NCBI GenBank assembly: GCA_902547295.1
Contig: CACCNJ010000002.1
Coordinates: 62,001-126,000, forward strand
Direction of reading: 5' to 3'
Length of the DNA: 64,000 nt
Source: an uncultured SAR86 cluster bacterium
GTDB taxonomy: Bacteria; Pseudomonadota; Gammaproteobacteria; Magnimaribacterales; D2472
Position 1 is the stretch's first letter; the number at the start of each line of letters is the position of its first letter. The notes beneath the pieces are model-generated. The model saw nothing but the letters and a program-made list of their open reading frames with translations, had not been told where the DNA came from and searched no databases. The position numbers were made by a program, and so were the translations under genes. Below, piece after piece: positions 9,794 through 18,121 of the stretch.

Positions 9794-10497
9794 ATAAGAA
9801 AATAAAAATGATAACTTTTGATCTGGATGACACCTTGTGGGATAACCGTCCAACAATAATTAAGGCAGAAATAGACACAAGAAAATGGATAGAAGATAAA
9901 GTTGGCAAAGTTGAGTGGGGGGATTTTAATGATTTTTTAGAACTTAGAGAAGAATTAATAAAAGAAGACAAAAGCATTGCATGGGACATAAGCAAGCTCA
10001 GAAAGGAAATCTTTAGAAAAAAACTATCTCATGTAAATCCAATAAAGTTAAGGAATGAGATTGTAGAAAGTGCATTTGATATTTTTATATCTAAAAGGCA
10101 TGAAATTGTGTTTTTTGATGGAGTGGAAGAATGTATTGCAGACTTATCAAAAAAATACTTACTCGGGATATTAACCAATGGAAATGCGGATATTTATAAA
10201 TTTAAGATTGGAAAGTATTTTAAGTTTTCTATCAGCTCTCTTGAGGCCAGAGACAGCAAGCCAAACAGATCTCATTTTGATATGGCCTTAGTCCAAGTTA
10301 ATGATATTACTTTTGAAAATATGCTTCATATTGGTGATCATCAAATAAATGACATGTATGCTGCTGATAATCTTGGTATAGATTGCTTATGGTTTAATAA
10401 TAATAATGATGAATGGGAGCAAAATTTTAAAAAACCAGATGAATTCTCATCTTGGCAAAATTTAACAAATATAATAAAAGATAAATATGAAAGATAA
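9790..10497 (+). CDS. yigB: HAD-superfamily hydrolase, YigB-like
   Basis: This is a cytosolic haloacid-dehalogenase-type phosphatase of 235 residues. Motif I is [10 protein letters not shown], with the nucleophile Asp and the acid/base Asp at residues 10 and 12. The LTNGN segment provides motif II, a lysine in DSKPNRSHF provides motif III, and [14 protein letters not shown] provides the motif IV metal-binding acids. E. coli YigB, encoded just after xerC, dephosphorylates FMN and other small phosphates. Here too the gene follows xerC directly, with a 4-base GTGA overlap. The substrate cannot be read from the sequence. Confidence 0.85.
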   Translation: MNKKIKMITFDLDDTLWDNRPTIIKAEIDTRKWIEDKVGKVEWGDFNDFLELREELIKEDKSIAWDISKLRKEIFRKKLSHVNPIKLRNEIVESAFDIFISKRHEIVFFDGVEECIADLSKKYLLGILTNGNADIYKFKIGKYFKFSISSLEARDSKPNRSHFDMALVQVNDITFENMLHIGDHQINDMYAADNLGIDCLWFNNNNDEWEQNFKKPDEFSSWQNLTNIIKDKYER

Positions 10498-10717
10498 AGA
10501 TCTAACAGAAGCGCTTAAAAACATTATTGAGAAAGAGCTTAAAATTTTTAGCAAGCTAATTCCAAAAGATGCAGTTAAAAATATTGAGGACAGTATTTTT
10601 CCTCAAATTGAAAAAATTGTAGAACAAAGTGGCTATGTCAAAAAAACAAAATATGAAAATCTTAAAAGAATTATTGATAACCTTGAGGAAAGGATCTCTG
10701 ATTTAGAAAAGAATTAA
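10487..10717 (+). CDS. ubiK: UbiK-like accessory factor (BMFP/YqiC family)
   Basis: A 76-residue, mostly helical protein resembles UbiK/YqiC. It has an amphipathic N-terminal half followed by the family signature in which a residue pair before KYENL leads into a C-terminal leucine-zipper-like coiled coil (about 55-76, LERISDLEKN). UbiK assists the soluble ubiquinone biosynthesis complex in E. coli, and related proteins have membrane-fusing activity in vitro. The gene overlaps the end of yigB by 11 bases. Its own end overlaps the convergent copper-protein gene by 4 bases. The low complexity of the family makes this a good but not certain call. Confidence 0.75.
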   Translation: MKDKDLTEALKNIIEKELKIFSKLIPKDAVKNIEDSIFPQIEKIVEQSGYVKKTKYENLKRIIDNLEERISDLEKN

Positions 10718-11301
10718 AGTTGATTTAAATATGTATCAATTCTTTCGGCATTCATAACAAAAGATGATTTAAGACTATTTGATGCAGTTTTAATTTCACT
10801 CATATTTACTGCCTCACCAACTTGGATAACACCAATCATTGCCATCATTACGTGTGGATCACATTGATAAACATATACACCTTCGGTATCTAGAGTAACA
10901 CTTATATCCATATTCATTTGACCAGACCAAGATTCTGCTCCGTCTGGCAGCATTCCATCTATGCTTGCAGAATTATGAGACATGTCCGATGCTTTGAAAT
11001 GAATTGTGTCACCTACAGACACTTTTAAAACAGCTGGTTCAAAAATCATTTGTCCGCCTTCACCAGAATTTAACATTTTTACTGTATGTTCTGATCCTTC
11101 TGATAGCTCGACTTTCTTTACTTCCATAGGGGCGACAGCTGCAACTGACTGAGATACTTGTGCTGCACTTCCGCAATCTTGACCCTCTAAACAAACTTTC
11201 ACCGGTACAGATAATCTATCAATAACAGCTTGCTCATATTTCTTTCCATTAAATAGAAAGAAAAAACATAATGTAACTAATAATAATTTACTATATTTCA
11301 T
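10714..11301 (-). CDS. Pseudoazurin-like blue copper protein with a cytochrome-c5-like leader
   Basis: The C-terminal 110 residues form a type I copper cupredoxin closest in pattern to pseudoazurin: VKMLNSGEGGQMIFEP, the copper His in MSHNSAS, then the Cys-x2-His-x4-Met ligand loop in YQCDPHVMMAM. The N-terminus has a signal or anchor helix (residues about 5-17). It is followed by a segment YEQAVIDRL and then VCLEGQDCG that resembles the linker in front of the haem domain of gammaproteobacterial cytochromes c5, followed by an Ala/Ser-rich stretch. The protein is probably periplasmic and carries electrons, for example to the aa3 oxidase or from cytochrome c4, encoded two genes away. The c5 resemblance is from memory and needs alignment. 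Confidence 0.8.
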   Translation of the reverse strand: MKYSKLLLVTLCFFFLFNGKKYEQAVIDRLSVPVKVCLEGQDCGSAAQVSQSVAAVAPMEVKKVELSEGSEHTVKMLNSGEGGQMIFEPAVLKVSVGDTIHFKASDMSHNSASIDGMLPDGAESWSGQMNMDISVTLDTEGVYVYQCDPHVMMAMIGVIQVGEAVNMSEIKTASNSLKSSFVMNAERIDTYLNQL

Positions 11302-11308
11302 ATCATTT

Positions 11309-11929
11309 TTAAGAATTAGGCCTTTGAAGTTCTACAACATGATCAACGACTTTCATTATCTTCTCATATGAACCTCTAGATTCAATAATATATTTACCAT
11401 CAACTATCATCATAGGTGTTGAGGATACTCTTAACTGTCTGGCTTGTTTGGATGCTCTGCTTACCTGCTGTTTTACAGTGAAAGAATTTAGATATTTAAT
11501 TGAAACCTCTGGTGCTACTCCAAATTTTTCCAAAAACTCTTGAATAGCCTTCGTATTTGGCAAGAAATTACCTTCTTTGTGCATTGTTACAAAAACTGCT
11601 GAATGCGTTGAAGGATCCAACTTAAGCGCCTCAACGGCGTAATACAACTTGGCGTGTTCTTGATGAATTTTGCTCCATGTAACAGGCACTTTTGTAAACT
11701 TTATATCTTCTCCTTGACTTGCAGCCCACTTGTTTATAACTGGATCAAACTGATAACAAGCATTGCATCCATACCAAAAGGTTTCCATAACCTCGACCAC
11801 TCCATCTTTTTTTACAGGAAGTGGATTATCAGCAATCCTATAATCAACTCCTAACCTATATTCAGCTTCTGCAAATGTTGAAATTGTAAAAACTAAAATT
11901 GTAAATATTTTTATTAATTTTTCTTTCAT
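11309..11929 (-). CDS. dsbA: Thiol:disulfide interchange protein DsbA (CNAC variant)
   Basis: This is a periplasmic thioredoxin-fold oxidoreductase that introduces disulfides into exported proteins. A signal peptide covers residues 1-22. The active site FWYGCNACYQF aligns with the DsbA position but reads C55-N-A-C58 rather than the usual CPHC. The cis-proline loop reads SSTPMMIVDG, with Thr171 before Pro172 instead of the usual Val. The 206-residue length and helical insertion are normal for DsbA. The start overlaps the cytochrome c4 stop by 4 bases, and a DsbB gene lies about 6 kb away at 17396. The non-canonical dipeptide should change redox potential, so function as an oxidase is inferred, not shown. 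Confidence 0.88.
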   Translation of the reverse strand: MKEKLIKIFTILVFTISTFAEAEYRLGVDYRIADNPLPVKKDGVVEVMETFWYGCNACYQFDPVINKWAASQGEDIKFTKVPVTWSKIHQEHAKLYYAVEALKLDPSTHSAVFVTMHKEGNFLPNTKAIQEFLEKFGVAPEVSIKYLNSFTVKQQVSRASKQARQLRVSSTPMMIVDGKYIIESRGSYEKIMKVVDHVVELQRPNS

Positions 11930-12591
11930 TGATAAAGTCCATGCATATAATTTGCTAATGCATCTATTTCGTAATCTGTTAGGTTTGCTGCAATAGATTG
12001 CATCACTAATGAGGATTCTCCACTATTTCTTTCTTTTGATCGATATGCCTTAAGTGTAGAAGTTAAATAACCGACCTGTTGTCCAGCTACTGAAGGGTAG
12101 CCTGCCAAACTATTACCCTGACCATATACTGCATGACATGATGTGCATGCTGGGATTTGTTTTTTAATATTTCCAAACCTATATAATTGCGTTCCTAATG
12201 CCAAAAGCTCTTCATCATTTTTGGCCTGTCCAGTTGTGCTGTTATATTGAGAATAAAAAGCAGCGATATGTTTTAAATCATCATCGCTTAATGTTTGCAG
12301 GTATGGTGTAACTGACATCATTAAAGCATTCATTCTTGCTCCGTCTCTAAAGTATTTAAGTTGCTCATAAAGATATCTTTGATTCTGTCCTGAAAGCTTT
12401 GGCCAATCGGTACTAATACTATTTCCATCAACGCCATGACATGCAGCACATGAGTCTACTAATTGAGCTCCCACGCTTGCGTTTCCAGAAATAAAAGTTT
12501 CTGGCAATTCCATTTCTTTAGATTTATCATCAGCAGCATTTACATCAACTGAGAGGACAAAAAAAATAAAATATAGTAATGAATACTTCAT
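11926..12591 (-). CDS. Dihaem cytochrome c4
   Basis: This periplasmic protein has two c-type haem domains and donates electrons to terminal oxidases. The signal peptide spans residues 1-19. Haem-binding motifs are CAACH at residues 48-52 and CTSCH at 149-153. Each is followed by the family pattern of a Met axial ligand (ALMMSVTPYL near 89-98 and LVMQSIAANL near 195-204). The 221-residue length and the repeat of two about 90-residue halves fit cytochrome c4. It precedes dsbA with a 4-base overlap and is divergent from engB, as in Pseudomonas, where a c4 gene also neighbours engB and polA. Confidence 0.93.
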   Translation of the reverse strand: MKYSLLYFIFFVLSVDVNAADDKSKEMELPETFISGNASVGAQLVDSCAACHGVDGNSISTDWPKLSGQNQRYLYEQLKYFRDGARMNALMMSVTPYLQTLSDDDLKHIAAFYSQYNSTTGQAKNDEELLALGTQLYRFGNIKKQIPACTSCHAVYGQGNSLAGYPSVAGQQVGYLTSTLKAYRSKERNSGESSLVMQSIAANLTDYEIDALANYMHGLYQ

Positions 12592-12659
12592 TGAATATAT
12601 AAATGTGTGTCTTGTTGATGTGTATTATAAACATAGGTTGATATGATATAAACGATTAA

Positions 12660-13241
12660 ATGAAAAACCTTTTTAAAAAAACAGAGTTTGTTTTTGGTGT
12701 AACAAGCTATAAAAATCTACCTGAAGATATTGGGTATGAAATTTTGCTAGCAGGAAGATCGAATGCTGGAAAATCTAGTGCATTGAATGTTCTAACTGAT
12801 AATAAAAAACTAGCAAGAATTAGTAAGACTCCCGGTAGAACAACAGAAATTAATTTCTTTAAAGTAAATGAAGATTTGAAGCTTTTGGATTTACCTGGAT
12901 ATGGATTTGCAAAGTCTAGTAAAGCAAAAAAACAAGACTGGGGACCATTGTTGGGACAATACTTTCAAAAACGACAAGCTCTCACCGCAGTCATTATATT
13001 TATGGATATTCGTCATCCTCTGAAAGAAAGCGACTGGGACATGATTCAGCTTTGCAGAGATTTCAACATTCCTTTTCTACCAGTTCTTACAAAAAGCGAT
13101 AAATTATCAAACAATAAAATTGCAACTACTATTAAAAATGTTAAAACTAAAATTCACGAAGTAGATGCTTTGGCTATTTCGTCTCAAAATGGAACGGGTT
13201 TTGACAAATTTTCTGCTGAAATATTAAAATTCATTCCATAA
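12660..13241 (+). CDS. engB: Ribosome-biogenesis GTPase EngB (YsxC/YihA)
   Basis: This small GTPase of 193 residues is needed for assembly of the large ribosomal subunit. The nucleotide-binding motifs are complete: G1 AGRSNAGKSSALN near residues 31-43, the G2 threonine in KTPGRTTEINFF, G3 DLPGYGFAKSS near 76-86, G4 TKSDKL near 140 and G5 AISSQNGTG near 170. The start ATG is divergent from the cytochrome c4 gene across 68 bases. The next gene begins on the last base of its stop. Proximity to polA matches the order in E. coli and Pseudomonas. Confidence 0.95.
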   Translation: MKNLFKKTEFVFGVTSYKNLPEDIGYEILLAGRSNAGKSSALNVLTDNKKLARISKTPGRTTEINFFKVNEDLKLLDLPGYGFAKSSKAKKQDWGPLLGQYFQKRQALTAVIIFMDIRHPLKESDWDMIQLCRDFNIPFLPVLTKSDKLSNNKIATTIKNVKTKIHEVDALAISSQNGTGFDKFSAEILKFIP

Positions 13242-13744
13242 TGTTAGATTATCAAAATCAAAACTGCGACCTTACTTTGCAAGAAGCTCTAGAGTGTTAC
13301 TACAATTCTTTCCCTGATACTAAAGAAATATTTGAAGATAATAAGGATTCTGGAACTCTCTTAAGAGATCATGACTGTACTCATGTAATTTTTGGGCTGG
13401 ATATATCTCTAGAGCAAGAGTCTATTCTTGATACCTGGGTATTATGGGGCAGTAAATGGGAACTGAAATATATATTAGGCTATCAAAAGCTCCCTCAGAT
13501 AAAGCAACTATATAAAGACTTAATAAAAGAAATAGGATATTTTGGAATAATTAAAATTATTTGGAAGCTCGGTGGAATTAAAAGAAAAGTGATGTTTAGA
13601 GCTTTAAAAATGAAAAAGAAATGGCCATTTAAAATGCCCGAGGAGTATCTTTCAATGAAAGTTTCAGATCTAAGAGAAATGCATGGCATCAAAGTTCTTC
13701 TTCCTGAGGAAATGAATTACATTCCATTAGAAAGAGCTAATTAA
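13241..13744 (+). CDS. Coq4-like protein
   Basis: This 167-residue protein contains LLRDHDCTHVIFG followed by a glutamate. It gives an exact HDxxH-x11-E spacing (H-D-C-T-H, then E twelve residues on), which is the metal-binding signature of Coq4, a ubiquinone biosynthesis factor. The rest is helical, with a basic segment near residues 110-130 (KIIWKLGGIKRKVMF) that could meet the membrane. The start overlaps the engB stop by one base. Bacterial Coq4-like proteins of this size have no firmly established role here. A link to quinone metabolism is an inference from the motif, and the nearby ubiK is compatible with it. Confidence 0.6.
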   Translation: MLDYQNQNCDLTLQEALECYYNSFPDTKEIFEDNKDSGTLLRDHDCTHVIFGLDISLEQESILDTWVLWGSKWELKYILGYQKLPQIKQLYKDLIKEIGYFGIIKIIWKLGGIKRKVMFRALKMKKKWPFKMPEEYLSMKVSDLREMHGIKVLLPEEMNYIPLERAN

Positions 13745-14650
13745 TTGAAACGAATTTTTTTTCTTTTATCAATATTTATTCTTATTCCAGTTTGTTTGTA
13801 TCTCGCTCTTGATAGAGAAAACATTGATATAAATGAATTTAGATTAGACTCTGGATATGAAGAAGTTAGGTTAAGTGATGGTATAACCTCTTATAAAGAC
13901 ATTGGAGATAAAAATAACAAAGTTATTGTTTTGGTTCATGGTGCCACTTTTGGATCACTGGCATATGAGGAATATGTAAATGTCTTTATTAAAAATAATT
14001 ATAGAGTAATAACCTATGATCAATATGGTAGAGGTTATTCAGATAGAATAAATAGTAACGTAAGCATTGAGCTTATGGAAAGACAACTTAAAGAGCTGAT
14101 TGAGCATTGTAAAGTTGAAGATGTAATATTATATGGTGTCTCTTTTGGTGCTGCAGTTGTAGCTAAATATTCTGCAAATAATCCAGAAAACATTAGTTTC
14201 ATTGGTTATCAAGTTCCACTTATTAATTCTGCAAATATACCACTGCTATCAATAGTAAAGATTCCTTTATATGGTGACTTATTAATAAGAGGATTTTTAG
14301 TTCCTGGTGTTTTAAAAAGAATAGAAGAATATGAAGATTTAATGAGTAAAAAACTACTAGATCATTACATTGGACAATTTAATGTGAAAGGAACTGAAAA
14401 ATTTTTTAAAAAATTCTTTTTAGGCAATGCCACAGGAAATAGGCTTGAAGATCATAGTATTATCGGAAATAAGTCTATACCAAGTTATTTTGCATATGCA
14501 GAAGATGATACTGAAATAGATTCTAAGCTGGTTGAAGAAACAATTAAAAAATATCAGAGTCCAATAGTTAAGAAATATTCTGGTGGTCATTTTTTTGCAT
14601 CTGGTATAGAAAGAGAGGTTGCTCAGGAATTCATTGATAGTATTAAGTGA
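13745..14650 (+). CDS. Membrane-anchored alpha/beta hydrolase
   Basis: An N-terminal signal anchor (residues 4-22) leads into an alpha/beta-hydrolase fold of about 280 residues. The oxyanion-hole segment is VLVHGATFG near 62-70, the strand ITYDQYGRGYSDR follows, the nucleophile elbow is GVSFGA with Ser133, the acid is in the AEDDTEID region and the catalytic His is in SGGHFF. This is a complete catalytic triad, so an esterase or lipase-like activity is likely, probably at the periplasmic face. The substrate cannot be named. The start is a TTG immediately after the stop of the Coq4-like gene, so the two are coupled. The gene ends 9 bases from the convergent polA. Confidence 0.8.
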   Translation: MKRIFFLLSIFILIPVCLYLALDRENIDINEFRLDSGYEEVRLSDGITSYKDIGDKNNKVIVLVHGATFGSLAYEEYVNVFIKNNYRVITYDQYGRGYSDRINSNVSIELMERQLKELIEHCKVEDVILYGVSFGAAVVAKYSANNPENISFIGYQVPLINSANIPLLSIVKIPLYGDLLIRGFLVPGVLKRIEEYEDLMSKKLLDHYIGQFNVKGTEKFFKKFFLGNATGNRLEDHSIIGNKSIPSYFAYAEDDTEIDSKLVEETIKKYQSPIVKKYSGGHFFASGIEREVAQEFIDSIK

Positions 14651-14659
14651 TATATCAGG

Positions 14660-17332
14660 TTAATGAGCTTCATTCCAGTTATAGCCGATAGCAGCTTCAG
14701 CTATTAGAGGAATATTTAATTTAACAGTTTTCTCCATAGTGTCTTTCATTTTTTGCATGACCATATCAGCGTTATCTTTTGGACACTCAAAAACTAATTC
14801 ATCATGAACCTGCATAATCATTTTTACTTCTTGCATTTCATTTAGTAAAAGCTGATCGATGTCGAGCATAGCCTTCTTAATAATATCTGCTGCTGATCCT
14901 TGAAGTGGAGCGTTGATGGCAGCCCTTTCCGCTGCTTGTCTTCTTAAACCATTTGCTGCATTGATTTCATTTAAATAAAGTCGTCTACCCATAATCGTTT
15001 CAACAAACTTATCTTCCTTTGCTTTTGCTTTTATATTGTCCATATAATCCCGAACACCTGTATATCTCGCAAAATATGTATCTAAATATTCTTGTGCTTC
15101 GCCTCTTGGGATTCCAAGTTGTCTTGTTAATCCAAAAGCAGACATTCCATACATTAACCCAAAATTAATCGCTTTAGCGCTTCTTCTTTGATCTTGAGAA
15201 ACATCTTCAATTGAAACTCCAAAAACCTCAGCCGCTGTTGAAGAGTGAACGTCAATATCATTATTAAATGCATTAGTTAAATTTTTATCATCTGATAGGT
15301 GAGCCATTATCCTAAGTTCAATTTGAGAGTAATCTGCTGATATTAATATATTGCCTTTTTCAGGAACAAAAGCCTCTCTAATTCTTCTGCCTTCAGCAGT
15401 TTTTATAGGTATATTTTGTAAATTTGGTTCAGTAGATGACAGCCTGCCAGTTGAAGTTACGGCTTGTTGATATGATGTATGAATTCTTTTTGTCTTAGGA
15501 TTTTCAATATTTATTAAACTATCTGTATAAGTAGACTTTAATTTTGCTAGCGTCCTATATTGCAGAATAATTTTTGGCAATTCGTATTCTTCAGATAATC
15601 TTTGAAGTGTGTCCTCATTTGTAGATGGTTGACCTTTGGGTGTTTTTTTTAGCACAGGTAATCCTAATTTTTCATATAGTATTTCTAGAAGTTGTTTTGG
15701 AGAATCTAAATTAAATTCTTCACCAGCAATCTTAAAGGCTGCAGAAGATAATTCATCAATCTTTTCACTCAACTCCTTAGAGTGGTTAGCTAATTTTTTC
15801 TTATCAATCTTTGCACCATTTTGTTCAACTCTTGATAAAACATGAACAAGCGGATATTCAAGATCCTCGAGTAACTTTTCCTGAATGGGCTTTTCTTTTA
15901 GCAATGGAGATAACACGTTATATAGTCTTAATGTAATATCTGCATCCTCAGCAGCATAATCAGTGGCTACATCTAATTTAACTTGGGCAAAACTTATTTG
16001 TTTGGAGGCAGTTCCAGTTACATCGGTGTATTTTGTAGTTGTATAGTTTAAATAATAATCAGCGAGTCTATCCATACCATGTCTTGTGGCTGTGCTATTT
16101 AATACATATGACATTAACATTGTGTCTGCCAAAAACTTTGTTATGTTAATACCGTGTCTTGATAATATTGGGATATCAAATTTTAGATTCTGTCCAACAA
16201 TCTTATCTTGATTTTCTTCTATAACAGGACCAAGGACTGTAATCACCTCATCCATAGATAATTGTTCTGGGCAGCCTTCATAATCATGTCCAATTGGAAT
16301 ATAACAACCTTCGTTTTCTGCTACTGAGAGAGATATCCCTAACATGTTAGCAGAAACAGTTTGGACAGAATCTGTTTCAGTATCTATTGCAAAGGCTTTT
16401 GATTTCTTTATTTTGTTAATCCAGGAATTTAGATCTTTTTTGCTAAGGACTGTTTGATATTTTCCATTTTTTTTAGGAGCCTGCTCATCTTTATCTTTAT
16501 TTATTGGTGCAAATTCTAAATCTTTGAAAATTTTATCTAGCTCTTCTTGGTTTGGATTTAGTTTTAAAAGATCTTCAAAGTTTACATTTAAATCAACATC
16601 TTCCTTTAAGGAAACGAGGTCAACATTTCTTTGAAGTTCACTTAAGCTATTTCTTAAATTATCTCCAACAACTCCTTTTATCAAGTCAGCATTTTTTATA
16701 ACTCCATCCAAATTGCTATATTCGTTAAGCCACTTTGAAGCAGTTTTTTGACCTACTTTTGGAACACCTGGGATGTTATCTGATGAATCACCAACAAGAG
16801 CTAGCATGTCTCTTATTTGATTAGGTTTTACGCCAAACTTTTCAAATACCTTTTCCTCATTGAAAATTTCATGCTTCATAGTATTCATTAAAGTTGTATC
16901 TGGGTCTTCAACAAGTTGCATTAAATCTTTATCTAAGGATGAAACAACACATTTATATTTAGCATCTTTCGCCATTCTGGTTATTGTTGCTATAACATCA
17001 TCCGCTTCAACGCCTTCGATTTCTATAAGTGGGAATCCTATAGCTCTACAAATTGATTTGACTGGATCTAATTGCAATCTAAGTTCATCAGGCATAGGGG
17101 GTCTGTTTGCTTTGTACTCCGAATAAATTTCGTTTCTAAAAGTTTTTCCTTTTGCATCAAATACAACAATGATAGGTGAACCCTCACTGTCTTTTTTTAA
17201 ATTCAGAAGCATATTTGTAACGCCTTTTACTGCGCCAGTTGGCTGTCCTTTTGAAGTGCTAAGTGGTGGCATAGCATGAAAAGCTCTATATAAATAAGAC
17301 GATCCATCTATGATAAAAATTCTATTTTTCAT
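14660..17332 (-). CDS. polA: DNA polymerase I
   Basis: The polymerase removes RNA primers and fills gaps in replication and repair. All three domains are present in 890 residues. The N-terminal 5'-3' flap nuclease begins FIIDGSSYLYRAF and has EGVEADDVIA and GDSSDNIPGVPKVGQKTA. A 3'-5' exonuclease follows, with the DxE motif in AIDTETDS and later exonuclease residues in NLKFDIP and YAAEDADITL, so proofreading looks intact. The C-terminal polymerase has SADYSQIELR (motif A), RRSAKAINFGLMYG (motif B) and MQVHDELVFE (motif C). The gene faces the hydrolase gene across 9 bases and is divergent from dsbB. Confidence 0.98.
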   Translation of the reverse strand: MKNRIFIIDGSSYLYRAFHAMPPLSTSKGQPTGAVKGVTNMLLNLKKDSEGSPIIVVFDAKGKTFRNEIYSEYKANRPPMPDELRLQLDPVKSICRAIGFPLIEIEGVEADDVIATITRMAKDAKYKCVVSSLDKDLMQLVEDPDTTLMNTMKHEIFNEEKVFEKFGVKPNQIRDMLALVGDSSDNIPGVPKVGQKTASKWLNEYSNLDGVIKNADLIKGVVGDNLRNSLSELQRNVDLVSLKEDVDLNVNFEDLLKLNPNQEELDKIFKDLEFAPINKDKDEQAPKKNGKYQTVLSKKDLNSWINKIKKSKAFAIDTETDSVQTVSANMLGISLSVAENEGCYIPIGHDYEGCPEQLSMDEVITVLGPVIEENQDKIVGQNLKFDIPILSRHGINITKFLADTMLMSYVLNSTATRHGMDRLADYYLNYTTTKYTDVTGTASKQISFAQVKLDVATDYAAEDADITLRLYNVLSPLLKEKPIQEKLLEDLEYPLVHVLSRVEQNGAKIDKKKLANHSKELSEKIDELSSAAFKIAGEEFNLDSPKQLLEILYEKLGLPVLKKTPKGQPSTNEDTLQRLSEEYELPKIILQYRTLAKLKSTYTDSLINIENPKTKRIHTSYQQAVTSTGRLSSTEPNLQNIPIKTAEGRRIREAFVPEKGNILISADYSQIELRIMAHLSDDKNLTNAFNNDIDVHSSTAAEVFGVSIEDVSQDQRRSAKAINFGLMYGMSAFGLTRQLGIPRGEAQEYLDTYFARYTGVRDYMDNIKAKAKEDKFVETIMGRRLYLNEINAANGLRRQAAERAAINAPLQGSAADIIKKAMLDIDQLLLNEMQEVKMIMQVHDELVFECPKDNADMVMQKMKDTMEKTVKLNIPLIAEAAIGYNWNEAH

Positions 17333-17395
17333 GTTTAGCTTTTATATAATGTATTATGACTCTTGTTTTTCTATAATGGAAAAAATTAAAGAAAA

Positions 17396-17914
17396 ATGTA
17401 CAACAAAATATCAGCAATTGTTAAAAATATTTTCCAAAACTATTTTGAACTGTCGGTTATGTTTTCTGCTTTAGCAATAATTTTTGCAGCGATAATAATG
17501 GATCAGGTTATGTATTTACAGGCCTGTCCCTTATGTATACTTACTAGATATGTTTTTGGATTAGTGGCAATTTCTGGGTTGCTAGGATATTTAATTAATA
17601 AGCAGTTTATAAGTGCTATATTAATTACAATTTCTTCTTTGATTGGATTATTCGTAACCTCAAGACAAATATATATTCAAAGCATGTCTTTGGATGAATT
17701 GGTCAACCTATCAGGTTGTGGAATGCCTTTTCATGCTCAAGTAGATTATTTTGGACTTATTGAAGCTATAAATAGAACGCTTGCCGGTGGTCCAAGTTGT
17801 GCTGAGGATGGGTGGAGATTTATTTTTAACTTTGCAGAGTATGGCTTTATATTTTTTGCGACTTACCTAATTGCTACAATTTTTAAGTATAGAGGTTTGA
17901 TTAAATTAGCCTAA
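17396..17914 (+). CDS. dsbB: Disulfide bond formation protein DsbB
   Basis: This inner-membrane protein reoxidises DsbA and passes electrons to quinones. The 172 residues form four transmembrane helices (about 20-36, 50-68, 72-90 and 145-163). The first redox pair is C44-P-L-C47 at the start of helix 2, and the second pair, C108 and C135, lies in the periplasmic loop, as in E. coli DsbB. It is divergent from polA and about 6 kb from dsbA. With DsbA it forms a complete periplasmic oxidation pathway, though the partner's CNAC site is unusual. Confidence 0.93.
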   Translation: MYNKISAIVKNIFQNYFELSVMFSALAIIFAAIIMDQVMYLQACPLCILTRYVFGLVAISGLLGYLINKQFISAILITISSLIGLFVTSRQIYIQSMSLDELVNLSGCGMPFHAQVDYFGLIEAINRTLAGGPSCAEDGWRFIFNFAEYGFIFFATYLIATIFKYRGLIKLA

Positions 17915-17917
17915 CTT

Positions 17918-17940
17918 TGTAGCATAACTACATCTTTTTA
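17918..17940 (+). terminator. Weak intrinsic terminator after dsbB
   Basis: Four bases after the dsbB stop, TGTAG and CTACA form a 5-bp stem with a 5-base CATAA loop, followed by a T-rich run (TCTTTTTA). The short AT-rich stem makes it weak, but its position at the end of a single-gene unit supports the call. Confidence 0.45.
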
Positions 17941-18034
17941 TCTTTCTAAACCCCTTTAATATAACAAATTTATAGATTATTGACTTAATAATGCTTTAAT
18001 TTTTTAATACACTACATAATAATTCGAAATATTG

Positions 18035-18117
18035 CTAACGAATAAAATATTATAGGTACATAATTATCACCTCAACATATATAATTATTCCCCCCAAGTA
18101 CCTATAATATTTGTTAG
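18035..18117 (+). promoter_or_regulatory. Long inverted repeat abutting the pckA start
   Basis: AAATATTATAGGTAC at 18045-18059 is perfectly complementary to GTACCTATAATATTT at 18098-18112. The stem can be extended by CTAAC (18035-18039) pairing with GTTAG (18113-18117) across a 5-base bulge. Inside the loop, two copies of the self-complementary ATAATTAT (18060-18067 and 18081-18088) can pair as well. The right arm ends four bases before the pckA ATG, which has no Shine-Dalgarno sequence. It could act as an RNA hairpin controlling pckA translation, or as an operator around the TATAAT in the right arm. Neither is shown. Confidence 0.6.
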
Positions 18118-18121
18118 TAAT

